DNA of 64,000 nt from Roseobacter denitrificans OCh 114 (GTDB taxonomy: Bacteria; Pseudomonadota; Alphaproteobacteria; Rhodobacterales; Rhodobacteraceae). The translations under genes and the position numbers were made by a program. Below, piece after piece: positions 54,917-63,706 of this stretch. The first letter of the stretch is position 1, and every line of letters begins with the position of its first letter. The stretch spans positions 42,470 to 106,469 of the forward strand of contig NC_008386.1 of assembly GCF_000014045.1 (NCBI RefSeq), read 5' to 3'. The notes under the pieces were generated by a model, which searched no databases, was not told the origin of the DNA, and saw only the letters and a program-made list of their open reading frames with translations.

Positions 54917-55813
54917 ATGACCACAGAGCGTTTCGATATCAAACAGCACGTAACAGACACAATTATTGCGCAGATTGAAGCGGGCACACCGCCATGGCGC
55001 AAGCCGTGGACCGGGGAGACGGGTGGTGCCTGTTTCCCGTTGCGTCACAATGGCGACCCATATCGCGGCATCAACGTGCTGATGCTCTGGGCATCGGCCA
55101 CGGCGCAGGGTTTCGCATCGGCGCGCTGGATGACGTTTAAGCAGGCGTTGGACCTTGGCGGATGCGTGCGCAAGGGATCGAAATCAACCAAATCCGTCTA
55201 CTACGGCACTTTTGAGCAGGAAACTGAGGCCGCAAACGGGGAAGCCGAGACTCGGCAGAGCCGCTTTGCCAAATCGTTCAGCGTGTTCAATGCGGATCAG
55301 ATCAAAGGGTTGCCGGAAGATTATTATGTGCGCACAGAGCCGCCGCGCGATCTTGGCACCGAGGCGGACCCGGCCCTTGAGGCGTTCTTTGCCGCGTCAG
55401 GGGCGCAGATCATCACCAGCGCCGACCCCCGCGCCTATTATTGCCCGCAAAAAGATCACGTCCACATGCCCCCGATTGCCACCTTCTATGTCGCCGCCGG
55501 ATACTACGGCTCTTTGGCCCATGAAATTGGCCATTACTTTCTGGCGGATCACCGCATCGGCACCCAGAAGAAATTCACGACCAAAGCCGAATACGCGGTT
55601 GGCGAGTTGGAAGCCGAGATATTCAGCGCGTTTCTGGCCGTGCATCTGGGGTTTGAGCCGCATTTTGATCAAAGTGCGGCTTATGTTGAGGGCTGGTTGA
55701 AGGCGTTGAAAGAGGATAAAAACGCGATCTTTGCCGCCGCCTCGCAGGCGCAAAAAGCCTTCGATCATATTTTGACCGTGACGCAAGCCGCACAGCAAGG
55801 GGAGGCTGCATAA
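54917..55813 (+). CDS. ardC: ArdC-like antirestriction protein
   Basis: A full-length 298-residue ArdC. The N-terminal DUF1738 single-strand-DNA-binding domain (ITQIEAGTPPWRKPW-like segment at residues 15-32, then YRGINVLML, WMTFKQALDLGGCVRKGSKS) is followed by the metallopeptidase-like domain (VFNADQIKGLPEDYY, LAHEIGHYFLADH, VEGWLKALKEDKNAIF). ArdC proteins protect incoming DNA from restriction. It lies next to the mobilisation genes, behind repeat R1, and its stop abuts the next start. Confidence 0.9.
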   Translation: MTTERFDIKQHVTDTIIAQIEAGTPPWRKPWTGETGGACFPLRHNGDPYRGINVLMLWASATAQGFASARWMTFKQALDLGGCVRKGSKSTKSVYYGTFEQETEAANGEAETRQSRFAKSFSVFNADQIKGLPEDYYVRTEPPRDLGTEADPALEAFFAASGAQIITSADPRAYYCPQKDHVHMPPIATFYVAAGYYGSLAHEIGHYFLADHRIGTQKKFTTKAEYAVGELEAEIFSAFLAVHLGFEPHFDQSAAYVEGWLKALKEDKNAIFAAASQAQKAFDHILTVTQAAQQGEAA

Positions 55814-56400
55814 TGGGTTGGACCTGTCCCCATACCCCGCCCCGTGACGAGCGCGCCGAGATTGAGCGTCTTGTAACTTTCGAGAACGAAGACAGGGCCA
55901 TGCGGCCCGTCTTGACCACCCGCAAGGGATCGGTCTGGTATCTGGCCGTCGAAGTGACGTTGAAAACCGGCACCGCAGAACCTCACGGATACACGGTGGA
56001 CGCGCTAAGGCGCTATGTGTTTGCTGCCGTGATCCTGACACGGCGCGCGCAAGGCGAGTGGTGCTATAAGGATATGGAGGAAAGCATGGGGCCATGTGAG
56101 GCGCAGGCCCCCCATAAATTGCTGGACCTGTTATCACCGACGACAAAGGACTATGCGCTGGCATGGCGCGAACGATGCAAGGCATCCGCCAGACGATCGG
56201 CACGCAAGATTGCGCATGGTGACACGATCCAGCTTGCCGAACCTTTGACGTTCAACGATGGCATCACGCGCGACACGTTCACGGTGCAACGGGAACGATT
56301 TGCAGGAGCACGGCGCATCACCAGCCGCTTTCTTTGTAAGAAGACGGGCATGGCGTGCCGGATCAGCCGTTTCATGCAGCGGGAATGGGTGAAACTCTAA
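55813..56400 (+). CDS. Conserved-looking hypothetical protein in the ardC operon
   Basis: A 195-residue soluble protein; its ATG shares the last base of the ardC stop (TAATG). Cys-His at the start (MGWTCPHTPP), mixed alpha/beta middle (VWYLAVEVTLKTG, EWCYKDMEESMG) and a basic C-terminus. No family that I can name. The coupling to ardC in the candidate leading region suggests an early-entry function. Confidence 0.6.
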   Translation: MGWTCPHTPPRDERAEIERLVTFENEDRAMRPVLTTRKGSVWYLAVEVTLKTGTAEPHGYTVDALRRYVFAAVILTRRAQGEWCYKDMEESMGPCEAQAPHKLLDLLSPTTKDYALAWRERCKASARRSARKIAHGDTIQLAEPLTFNDGITRDTFTVQRERFAGARRITSRFLCKKTGMACRISRFMQREWVKL

Positions 56401-56629
56401 GCCGGACCCCCGCGCGGCAGGGTCGCATCAGCGGCCCTGCCCCTCGTGCGAACGTGCGGCGGAAGCGATCCGGATCAATTCGAGCGATGCGTTGATAATT
56501 GGGGGTCGTGCGGGATCGTCCGATTCAGGCTGGACAAAGCCCGCCCAAATCGGACTGGCGCTATTCGCGCGGAAGCCGCTCGTGCGGCACTCTGTCCAGA
56601 ACGTCGAAACCGGCGTTGACCTGTGAGGA

Positions 56630-56821
56630 TTAGGTGAAGCCGTCCACAGGGCCGGAGACGATATATATCGGAGGCCTTGTGGGCGGGTTCACCGGGCAGG
56701 ACGGTGATGGGTCACGCGTGTTTGCGCAGTTGGCTGTGGCCAGGTCCCCCCACTCTATGAGCTCGTCTGCGTCACTGAAGCCATACCAAAGGGCCCAAAG
56801 ATCAGCATCGTGCTCGCTCAA
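56630..56821 (-). CDS. Possible small acidic protein after virC2
   Basis: A frame of about 63 codons (HDADLWALWYGFSDADELIE, then Pro-rich end). Only a TTG start is available, or a CTG 24 bases upstream that has a good GGGGAG. It follows the VirC2-like gene on the same strand. Plausible but unproven. The rest of 56401-56838 holds nothing recognised. Confidence 0.33.
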   Translation of the reverse strand: MSEHDADLWALWYGFSDADELIEWGDLATANCANTRDPSPSCPVNPPTRPPIYIVSGPVDGFT

Positions 56822-56838
56822 TTGTTCGGAGGTATCGA

Positions 56839-57486
56839 TCAGTGCAGCTCCCCTTTACCACCGAGATAGTTGGCGAGGATCAGCTGGCCGAGTTTTATGC
56901 CGATACTGTAGTCGGAGAGGACGTTATAGGGGTCAAGCTCCTGACGCAATTCGTCAACCAGCGCCCGGTTCAGCAGGCGGTTTGTTCTGAGGCGATTGCT
57001 TTTGTCGTTTGCGAATAAATCCGTGTCGGGTGTGACGGTCAGATGATCGACCTCGGCCAGAGCTGCTATGGCATCTGTCACGAGCGCTTTCAGAGCAATG
57101 TCCCGGCCCATTGCAGCCGCAACCTGATCGTAGGTCTTACTGACACCGGGTTTGGGGTGCGGAAAGATCAGCCGCGTTCTGACAGTGTCGTGAGGATTGG
57201 AGATGATGGTGTTCGTTTGTTCCGTCGCCTTTGGCCCCAAAGCCGGGTCTTCTGCGCCGTTGCCAGAATTCTGTGATGGTTCTGGCATGAAGACTGGCAA
57301 GGATGTGGTTTCGTATTGTCGCGCGGCTGGTATCGCGGCGGCTGCGACAGTCTCTACTTTTGTTTCATGGCCGCTCGCGTCACCCTTCAACGTTTTTTGC
57401 CCGCGCTCTGCGGTTAAGTGGCCTTTATGAGCAAGGGTATCGGCTCGAATTTCCTGAAAGGATTTGTTTGGTTTACGGATGGGCAT
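56839..57486 (-). CDS. virC2: VirC2-like protein
   Basis: A 215-residue protein from ATG 57486, overlapping the end of the VirC1-like gene by 14 bases. The start MPIRKPNKSFQEIRADT resembles the VirC2 N-terminus, and the C-terminal half has a ribbon-helix-helix-like region (AAMGRDIALKALVTDAIAAL). In Agrobacterium VirC2 binds the overdrive beside the T-DNA border and helps relaxosome assembly. The assignment rests on N-terminus and pairing with VirC1; the middle is low complexity. Confidence 0.65.
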   Translation of the reverse strand: MPIRKPNKSFQEIRADTLAHKGHLTAERGQKTLKGDASGHETKVETVAAAAIPAARQYETTSLPVFMPEPSQNSGNGAEDPALGPKATEQTNTIISNPHDTVRTRLIFPHPKPGVSKTYDQVAAAMGRDIALKALVTDAIAALAEVDHLTVTPDTDLFANDKSNRLRTNRLLNRALVDELRQELDPYNVLSDYSIGIKLGQLILANYLGGKGELH

Positions 57487-58186
57487 CTTGGGCCTCCAAA
57501 GCTTCGAGCAGAGTATCAGCCAGCCTGTCTGCATCGGCGATTGCTGTTGTGATGTGCGTTGCCGCGATCCGCTTGGATGGAATCTGCGAGAGTGCCTCCC
57601 GATAGATATGAAGCATCCCCAGACTTTTGATGTCTGCGAATGCGCTGCGGTAGGGCAACGTGCAATCGAATGAAGGCAACTGTTCTATGATGTCGAGACA
57701 GAAGCTCTGGGCTGATGTCAGCCGCCGGCTGGGCATTTGGGTGATGAGGATGGCCACCGGAATGTCCGGGGTTTCTGTCTGCTCCAGGATCTCATCGACC
57801 ACGGCATATGTGTCCAGGGTGCTGTCCAGATCCAGTCGCGTGAGTGCAGAGGGGATGACGATCAGATCGGAGCTGGCGATGATCGTGGCGTTGAATTCGC
57901 TGCCGCCGCCTTGCGTATCCGCAAGGGCGATATCGTATCCTGATGTCTCAAAGTGCTCATAGGCTTGCTCGAAAGCTGCGAGATCCATTGCGTTTGCAAT
58001 TTCGCAAGCATCATTCCACGTGCCCTTTCCCTGCGCATATTCGCGCCATGCATGTAGCGGCTGGTTGTCGTCGGCTTCAAACAATCCAACACGCGTTCCT
58101 CGTGAAACGAGACTGCCACAGGCGGCCATCAGCGAGGTTGTTTTACCGGCGCCCCCTTTGAGTGAAGCAAACGTGATGAGGTTCAT
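57473..58186 (-). CDS. virC1: VirC1-like ParA family ATPase
   Basis: A 237-residue deviant-Walker ATPase: FASLKGGAGKTTSLMAACGS (Walker A with the signature Lys), VGLFEADDNQPLHAW and ALADTQGGGSEFNATIIASS. The order and wording match VirC1 more closely than plasmid ParA, and the neighbour is VirC2-like rather than ParB. VirC1 gathers relaxosomes at the transfer channel at the cell pole. Divergent from mobC across the candidate oriT. Confidence 0.85.
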   Translation of the reverse strand: MNLITFASLKGGAGKTTSLMAACGSLVSRGTRVGLFEADDNQPLHAWREYAQGKGTWNDACEIANAMDLAAFEQAYEHFETSGYDIALADTQGGGSEFNATIIASSDLIVIPSALTRLDLDSTLDTYAVVDEILEQTETPDIPVAILITQMPSRRLTSAQSFCLDIIEQLPSFDCTLPYRSAFADIKSLGMLHIYREALSQIPSKRIAATHITTAIADADRLADTLLEALEAQDAHP

Positions 58187-58706
58187 TTGCGTCCCTTGTT
58201 CATAGCGATATTGATGCGGGTCAGTCAGCAGTGCAAAAGGCCGTCAGCGCGATACAGGTTTTTGTCCGGCGACGCTGGCGGGCGGTCGGGCGTAAGTCAA
58301 TCAGACCGCATGGCAGGAAGGGTTATCGGCGGAAAAGCGTAGAGGCATGTGTTGCGAAAGGCCGCTTGGCACAAAGGACAAAAGGCTGTTCGCGCCAAAG
58401 GCACAAAGAGCGTCGGACCAGCAGGGCTAAAGAGCTTAAAGACCAACGTGCGGGAGGGCGGAAAGGTCAAAAGCAGGGAGGGCTGAAGGGCACCGAATTA
58501 TACGCCCGTGAGGGGCTCTGAGCGCGTCTTGAGGCCAGACGACACACTCCACTATTCCGCGCGTCGGCATGATTTCGTCACCTCAGGCGACGCGTTGCTC
58601 AAAAAGGAAGACAGCCAAAGTAAGTGTCGTAGCAGGATATATACAAAAGTAGAACTTTTGGTGTGCTGCTTTCTTTGGCGGGTCTTTCAACCAGGGCAAG
58701 GTGTCA
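58187..58706. other. Divergent intergenic region holding the candidate oriT
   Basis: About 520 bases between virC1 and mobC. The left part (58330-58480) is purine-rich with many short AAAGG/GGCAAA-type repeats and encodes only a very basic, low-complexity frame. The nick-like sequence is at the right. Confidence 0.5.
58629..58662 (-). other. oriT: Candidate origin of transfer (T-DNA-border-like nick site)
   Basis: On the minus strand the sequence reads CAAAAGT-TCT-ACTTTTG, then TATATATCCTGCTACG. ATATATCCTGC matches the core of Agrobacterium border repeats and the IncP nick ATCCTG|C, and the hairpin lies on the 5' side as in IncP oriT. The predicted nick is between 58633 and 58632. Transfer would run leftward, with the mob genes entering last. 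Confidence 0.62.
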
Positions 58707-59186
58707 ATGAACAACCAGAGCAAAGACAACACGCCATGGAAAAATCGCAAGATGATCCGGGGGCGCTGGCGTGAGGCTGAGGACGGTGCGGCGGGGCCAG
58801 CGCGGGTCGACAAGGTGATTTCCGTGAAGATGACGGAAGCGGAACTTGCGGAATTTGACGCTCAGATCGCGGAGCTTGGCCTGAACCGGAACCGTGCCTT
58901 GCGGATTGCCGCGCGCCGGATCGGCGGTTTTGTCGAGAATGATGCCAAGACTGTAGAGCTCTTGAGGGACATGTCGCGAGCGATTGCAGGTGTCGCGACG
59001 AATATCAATCAGATTGCCAAGGCGGCGAACCGGACGCACGACCCGGCCTATCACAGTTTCATGGCTGAACGAAAAGTGCTTGGGTTGGAACTGTCAAAGC
59101 TGAGCGCAGTACTTGCGCCCTTGATGGAGGTGTCGCGGCGGCGGTCCGATGGGTTGGAGCGATTGCAGAAGGCGTCGTCCGAATGA
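58707..59186 (+). CDS. MobC/VirD1-like relaxosome accessory protein
   Basis: A 159-residue protein: basic N-terminus, ribbon-helix-helix-like region (DKVISVKMTEAELAEFDAQI, NRNRALRIAARR) and the conserved MobC/VirD1 segment GVATNINQIAKAANRT. It should bind oriT and open it for the relaxase. ATG 58707 is preferred to the GTG six bases earlier for its AAGG spacing. Its stop overlaps the relaxase start (ATGA). Confidence 0.85.
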   Translation: MNNQSKDNTPWKNRKMIRGRWREAEDGAAGPARVDKVISVKMTEAELAEFDAQIAELGLNRNRALRIAARRIGGFVENDAKTVELLRDMSRAIAGVATNINQIAKAANRTHDPAYHSFMAERKVLGLELSKLSAVLAPLMEVSRRRSDGLERLQKASSE

Positions 59187-61531
59187 GCGCGAAGCCGTCC
59201 ATCTCTGTGCTGCACTACCTTCAGCAGGCGGCGAACAATACGGGCGCGCCAAGCGTGCTCGATGCGGTGATGGGCGAGGATTGGGCGGTCTATAAAGCGG
59301 GCAACGCAAAAAAGGCCCTGCACATCCAATATGTGATGGATCAGCAGCGCAAGCGGCGCGGTGCCGGTGCGGGGCTTGCCTTCCGGGTGGGGCGGCAGTC
59401 CCCGCAGGCCCTGGTCAAGCTGATCAACAAAGGTGGGGCGAACAACACCCAGGGCCTCAAGGCGCAGATGGAATATCTGGAAAAGGATGGCAGTGTTGTT
59501 TTGCAGCGCTCGGAAGGGTTTTTCGGCCTCGATGTGGACTCCGACCAGAAAGACCTGATGGCGCAGGCATGGGGGCTCAGGGACACCGGTAAATCCTATC
59601 CCATGACATCGCATTTTGTCGTGTCCTTCCCCATCGACACTGATCCAGAGGCTGCGGCGCGTGCAGGGCGGGCCTGGGCGGAGAGGATGTTCGACAGCGG
59701 TGCTCTGGGCGACCGCTTTGACTACTACACGGCGGATCATCGGGACACGGCGCATCCCCACACGCATGTGGTGGTGGCGCGGCGGGGTCTGGAAAACGGG
59801 CAGTGGCTCAAGGTCTCGCGGCGGTCACTGATCAACTACGACAGCATGCGCCAGCTGCAGGTCGAGGTGGCGGCAGAGGAAGGGATCATCCTTGAAGCAA
59901 CGCCGCGCCTTGCGCGGGGCATTCAGGACCGGCCCGTGCCCGATGCACGGTTGCGGGCTGACACCGAGGGGCGCGGCCCGACGGCGCAAGCGCCCACGCA
60001 TACGGAAATCACGGCCATCGCGACAGCGGCGACGATCCTTGAGTTCAGCAGGCAGATTGAGACGGAAGCAACCGTGATCGAGACGACGCCGGTTGTGGCG
60101 CAGTCTATCGCAAGGATCGTCGGGCTGCTGCGCGCCGGGCACCAGATTGCCGCGCGAACCGAACTCAATGCAACTATGATCGAGGAAATGAACGATATGT
60201 CTGAGCAGTATGAACAAGCACGTTCTGCCATAACCGATAGTTTCCGCAATATGGATCGCGACATCTCGGATGTTGCGGACCCGGCGGAGCGCGTCGCCTT
60301 GCAACGCCAAACGGCAGAGCTGCGCCGGGAAGCGGCGGTGCTCCTGCCCGATGAAAGGCAGCTCCAGTCCTTCACCGTTGAGGAGGGTGCCGAAAGCTAC
60401 CGTGGGATCAGAGCCGAAGGCGGCGACCCGGAGGCCGATGCCATTAGGCGCGAGGCCACCGAGAAAGCAAATCGGATCGCGGAGGAAGCCGGTCTCGATC
60501 CTGACGAGGTAGCGGCGCGCTACGGTCAAAAGAGCGTGTCCGAAGGGTTGGCGCGGCAATGGCGGATGCTCGACTATGAGCGGCGCGCGCGTGCACGTGA
60601 CGCGGCGAATGAGCTGCCAGAAACAGAGGAAGAAGCGCGTCATGCGCTTGAGATGGCGCACAGCCGCATCAGCGAGGCATACCGGGCCGCAGAAAGGCGG
60701 CTGGAAAGGATTGCCGCTACATTCTCTGAAGATGGACAAGCCTCCGAGCAGAACCTTCCGCAGGAACAACAGCAAAATCGGGAAGCCGTCGTCGCCGATA
60801 TTGAGCAGCGTGTGTCGAATGAACTGCGCGATGATCGCTACACCATCTACGATCCGATGATGGAGACCGAGTACAGGTTCAACGACTTCAAAGAGGCTAC
60901 CGCGAAAGCTTATGAACTGGGCGCCAGCCGCATCATGCAGCAGAGAGAGGGCGATACCCCCGTAGCAATCAATAAGGTCGATAATCAATGGCCAGGTCCT
61001 TTGGAGGAAGACGGACCCGATGCTTCGCGGTTTGAGGGGTTGATTGCTGCGCGCGGTATGGCGCTTTCCGGTGAGCAAAAGACCCTTCGGGGCGTGCAAC
61101 TGGCTGAAGAGCTTTCGTCCGCCGTCGAAGACATTGAGTCCGGCAGGCTCTCTGCAGAGGACGCACAGCGCGCCACCATCCTTGTGCGCGATACCGTAGA
61201 CCGATTTGGGCCTCAGATACGTGCAGCACTCGATCGTGACGACACAAAAGACACCCCGTCCTATCAGTCCATCGACCCGGAGGCCGATCAGCGTGAAGCG
61301 GACCGTTTCGAGCAAGAGCGCCGGGACGCGTATAACCGCATCGAGCGGGAGTACGACAGCAATGCCCTTGAGGATCAGAGCAGGCAGCGGGACAAAAAAG
61401 AAGATTTGGAGCAGGACAGAAAAGAGGACCTGGAACCGCAGCGGCGGCTTGAGCGCGAGGCCCGCGAACAACTTGCCCTTGAGGATCGCCAGCGGTTGCA
61501 GGAGCGCGATGATGACGGGTTCGGCCTGTAG
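59183..61531 (+). CDS. virD2: Relaxase (VirD2/MobP family)
   Basis: A 782-residue relaxase. The N-terminal 260 residues carry the nuclease: a candidate catalytic Tyr in LKAQMEYLEKDG, SHFVVSFPIDTDPEA, and the metal-binding His motif TAHPHTHVVVARRG. The remaining 500 residues are charged, helical and partly coiled (ending in many Glu/Arg/Gln repeats), longer than the VirD2 tail. It would nick the border-like sequence upstream and pilot the strand. Four-base overlap with mobC. Confidence 0.9.
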   Translation: MSAKPSISVLHYLQQAANNTGAPSVLDAVMGEDWAVYKAGNAKKALHIQYVMDQQRKRRGAGAGLAFRVGRQSPQALVKLINKGGANNTQGLKAQMEYLEKDGSVVLQRSEGFFGLDVDSDQKDLMAQAWGLRDTGKSYPMTSHFVVSFPIDTDPEAAARAGRAWAERMFDSGALGDRFDYYTADHRDTAHPHTHVVVARRGLENGQWLKVSRRSLINYDSMRQLQVEVAAEEGIILEATPRLARGIQDRPVPDARLRADTEGRGPTAQAPTHTEITAIATAATILEFSRQIETEATVIETTPVVAQSIARIVGLLRAGHQIAARTELNATMIEEMNDMSEQYEQARSAITDSFRNMDRDISDVADPAERVALQRQTAELRREAAVLLPDERQLQSFTVEEGAESYRGIRAEGGDPEADAIRREATEKANRIAEEAGLDPDEVAARYGQKSVSEGLARQWRMLDYERRARARDAANELPETEEEARHALEMAHSRISEAYRAAERRLERIAATFSEDGQASEQNLPQEQQQNREAVVADIEQRVSNELRDDRYTIYDPMMETEYRFNDFKEATAKAYELGASRIMQQREGDTPVAINKVDNQWPGPLEEDGPDASRFEGLIAARGMALSGEQKTLRGVQLAEELSSAVEDIESGRLSAEDAQRATILVRDTVDRFGPQIRAALDRDDTKDTPSYQSIDPEADQREADRFEQERRDAYNRIEREYDSNALEDQSRQRDKKEDLEQDRKEDLEPQRRLEREAREQLALEDRQRLQERDDDGFGL

Positions 61532-61540
61532 GAGGATGTC

Positions 61541-63706
61541 ATGAACAAAACCACCGCAGATGTTCTCGTCTTCGCCGGCGTCGGCGCTATTGTCGGGTCG
61601 GTCCCGGCCCTTGTTGCCGCCGGGGCCTGTGCGCTGTGGCTTTCCGGCCTGAGCATCACAACCGTTGAGCTGGACACGCTTCTCTATTTTGCGCCCTGGA
61701 TCACCGGCAGCATTGAACCTTTCAAGACCGCCGCGCTCGCGGGTGGTGCTGTCTGGCTGGTGTCCGTTATAGCCGCCGTCGCCATCGGCTATCGTCCCCA
61801 GCTAGCCAGTCACGGATCTGCGCGGTGGGCCGAGGAACGGGACTTGAAGAAGGCGGGCCTGGTGGCCCCGCTCGCGGAGGTGCAGGGACCGGTATTCGCG
61901 AAGTTCGGGTCGCCCAACAAAAGACGCGCCTATCTGACATCCACCGAGATTCCGCATAGCCTCATTGCAGCACCAACAGGCTCGGGCAAGGGCATCGGGA
62001 TCGTGATCCCAACTCTTCTGACCTACAACGGGTCCGTGGTCTGTCTGGACGTCAAGGGCGAGAACTTTGAGACAACGTCGCGGCACCGGGCCGCAATGGG
62101 TGATGCGGTGTTCAAGTTTGCGCCCTATGACAAAGACGGGCGCACCCATCGCTACAACCCGATTGACATCGTGACACATGTGGCGGATCGGCGGCGTTTC
62201 ACAGAGGCGCGCCGCCTTGCATCCAGCCTTATCATTGCAAAATCCAAAAGTGCCGAAGGCTTTCTGGAAGGGGCCAGAGAGATTTTTGCGGCCTCCGTGG
62301 TGTACGCAATCGAGCAGGAGACCCCGACGATTGCCGCCGTGCACGACCTGATATCGCAGCACGGACAGGCGCACTCGAACTTCGAGACAATGGCGGCCAA
62401 GGCTCAGGCGCCCGAAGCGGTGTCGATCTTCAACCGGATGGCCTCGACCGACATCCGGACGCTGAGCGCCTATTTGTCAGTGTTGTCGGATGGCGGCCTG
62501 AGCCTTTGGGCCGACCCGGCGGTGCGGGATGCGACCGCGCAGTCCGATTTTACCTTCACCAATCTGCGACGTCAGCCTGCGTCGATTTATTTTGTTGTCG
62601 GCCCGAATGATTTGGACCCGCTGTCGTCGCTCATTCGCCTCATGTTCCAGCAAGCGGTTGCCATCACGCAGCGGGAAATGCCGAAAGCGGATGAGCCGTT
62701 CCCGGTTTTGTTTCTCTTGGATGAATTTGCCTCCCTCGGGCGCATGGATGCTTTGAGCCAGGCCATCACCACGTTACGAGGATACGGCGGGCGCTTGATG
62801 ATCATTGTTCAATCGCTGTCGAACTTGCAGATTTACGGGCAGGACGGTGCGCAGAATTTCCTCGCAAACTGCCGCCTTCAGCTTTTCATGGCCCCGGCGG
62901 ACAAGGACACGCCGGATTATATCTCGCGCGCGATCGGTGATTTCACCCGCAGGGCGCGCAGTAAATCATGGCAGACCAATGACTTCATGAAGTCCAACGT
63001 GCAGGAGCGCGAAGAAGGGGCCAGGCTCATTCGGCCCGAGGAACTGCGTAAATTGGGCGAGGACACGATTGTTGCGCTGATCCAGAACCAGGACCCGGTA
63101 CGCACCGACAAGGTGAAATACTACGAAGACAAGGAGCTGTGCCCGATCTTTGAAGCACAGACCGGCCCGCTGCCAGAGCCTCCCAGCCTCTTTGAGGGCG
63201 ACGAAGCAGATACACGTATACGTCTATTCGTGGCGGCACATGATCCCGGCCTCATTGACGACACAGAGGCGCGTCGCAAGCACCTTCCTGCACCCGACCC
63301 GTCCAGCACCAAAGAAGCGCCAGCCAAGGTCATATTGCTACCACCTCCGGACGCACCAGCATCACCGCCACCGTCTGAACCAGATTACGATGCGTCGACC
63401 AGAAAGGATGTGGGGCCAACCCAGCCCACACCGGCACCGGTGGCAACAGAAACCACAAACAGCGTACCGAAACCACTGTCCAAACGCATGCGCGCGATTG
63501 CACGTGCAAAAGCAGCATCCAAAGCAAGAAGTCTCGACGAAGACATGGATGAAGATCTGGAAGCCGCCGCCGTACAGGATTTGAAGGACCACCTGACAAC
63601 GCATTCGCCGGTGCAGCGAGCGATTGAAAAAGCGCGCCTTCGCGCCGAGGTAAACTGGCCAGATGCTTATGGCGACAATAAACCTTTGCGGAAACGGGGC
63701 GCGTGA
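61541..63706 (+). CDS. virD4: Type IV secretion coupling protein VirD4/TraG
   Basis: A 721-residue hexameric ATPase that links relaxosome to the secretion channel. Two N-terminal membrane helices (residues 5-35 and 55-85), Walker A APTGSGKGIGIVIPTLL, DVKGENFETTSRHR, Walker B PVLFLLDEFASLG and the TraG motif LRGYGGRLMIIVQSLSNLQ. The C-terminal tail is Pro-rich then helical and basic. ATG 61541 after AGGAGGATG, nine bases from the relaxase stop. Confidence 0.95.
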   Translation: MNKTTADVLVFAGVGAIVGSVPALVAAGACALWLSGLSITTVELDTLLYFAPWITGSIEPFKTAALAGGAVWLVSVIAAVAIGYRPQLASHGSARWAEERDLKKAGLVAPLAEVQGPVFAKFGSPNKRRAYLTSTEIPHSLIAAPTGSGKGIGIVIPTLLTYNGSVVCLDVKGENFETTSRHRAAMGDAVFKFAPYDKDGRTHRYNPIDIVTHVADRRRFTEARRLASSLIIAKSKSAEGFLEGAREIFAASVVYAIEQETPTIAAVHDLISQHGQAHSNFETMAAKAQAPEAVSIFNRMASTDIRTLSAYLSVLSDGGLSLWADPAVRDATAQSDFTFTNLRRQPASIYFVVGPNDLDPLSSLIRLMFQQAVAITQREMPKADEPFPVLFLLDEFASLGRMDALSQAITTLRGYGGRLMIIVQSLSNLQIYGQDGAQNFLANCRLQLFMAPADKDTPDYISRAIGDFTRRARSKSWQTNDFMKSNVQEREEGARLIRPEELRKLGEDTIVALIQNQDPVRTDKVKYYEDKELCPIFEAQTGPLPEPPSLFEGDEADTRIRLFVAAHDPGLIDDTEARRKHLPAPDPSSTKEAPAKVILLPPPDAPASPPPSEPDYDASTRKDVGPTQPTPAPVATETTNSVPKPLSKRMRAIARAKAASKARSLDEDMDEDLEAAAVQDLKDHLTTHSPVQRAIEKARLRAEVNWPDAYGDNKPLRKRGA

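Noticed and set aside
57473..58186. Reading the ParA-like gene as a plasmid partition ATPase
   Set aside because: Its partner is VirC2-like, not ParB, and its wording fits VirC1; the ParB-like protein is 26 kb away and of an atypical large type.
58231..58521. A very basic 96-codon frame between virC1 and mobC
   Set aside because: Low-complexity product made by short purine-rich repeats, no ribosome site; the region is better read as oriT-proximal non-coding DNA.
59825..61471. A 548-codon open frame antisense to the relaxase gene
   Set aside because: It is the shadow of a strongly biased, Ala/Glu/Arg-rich coding frame; no ribosome site and no family-like sequence.
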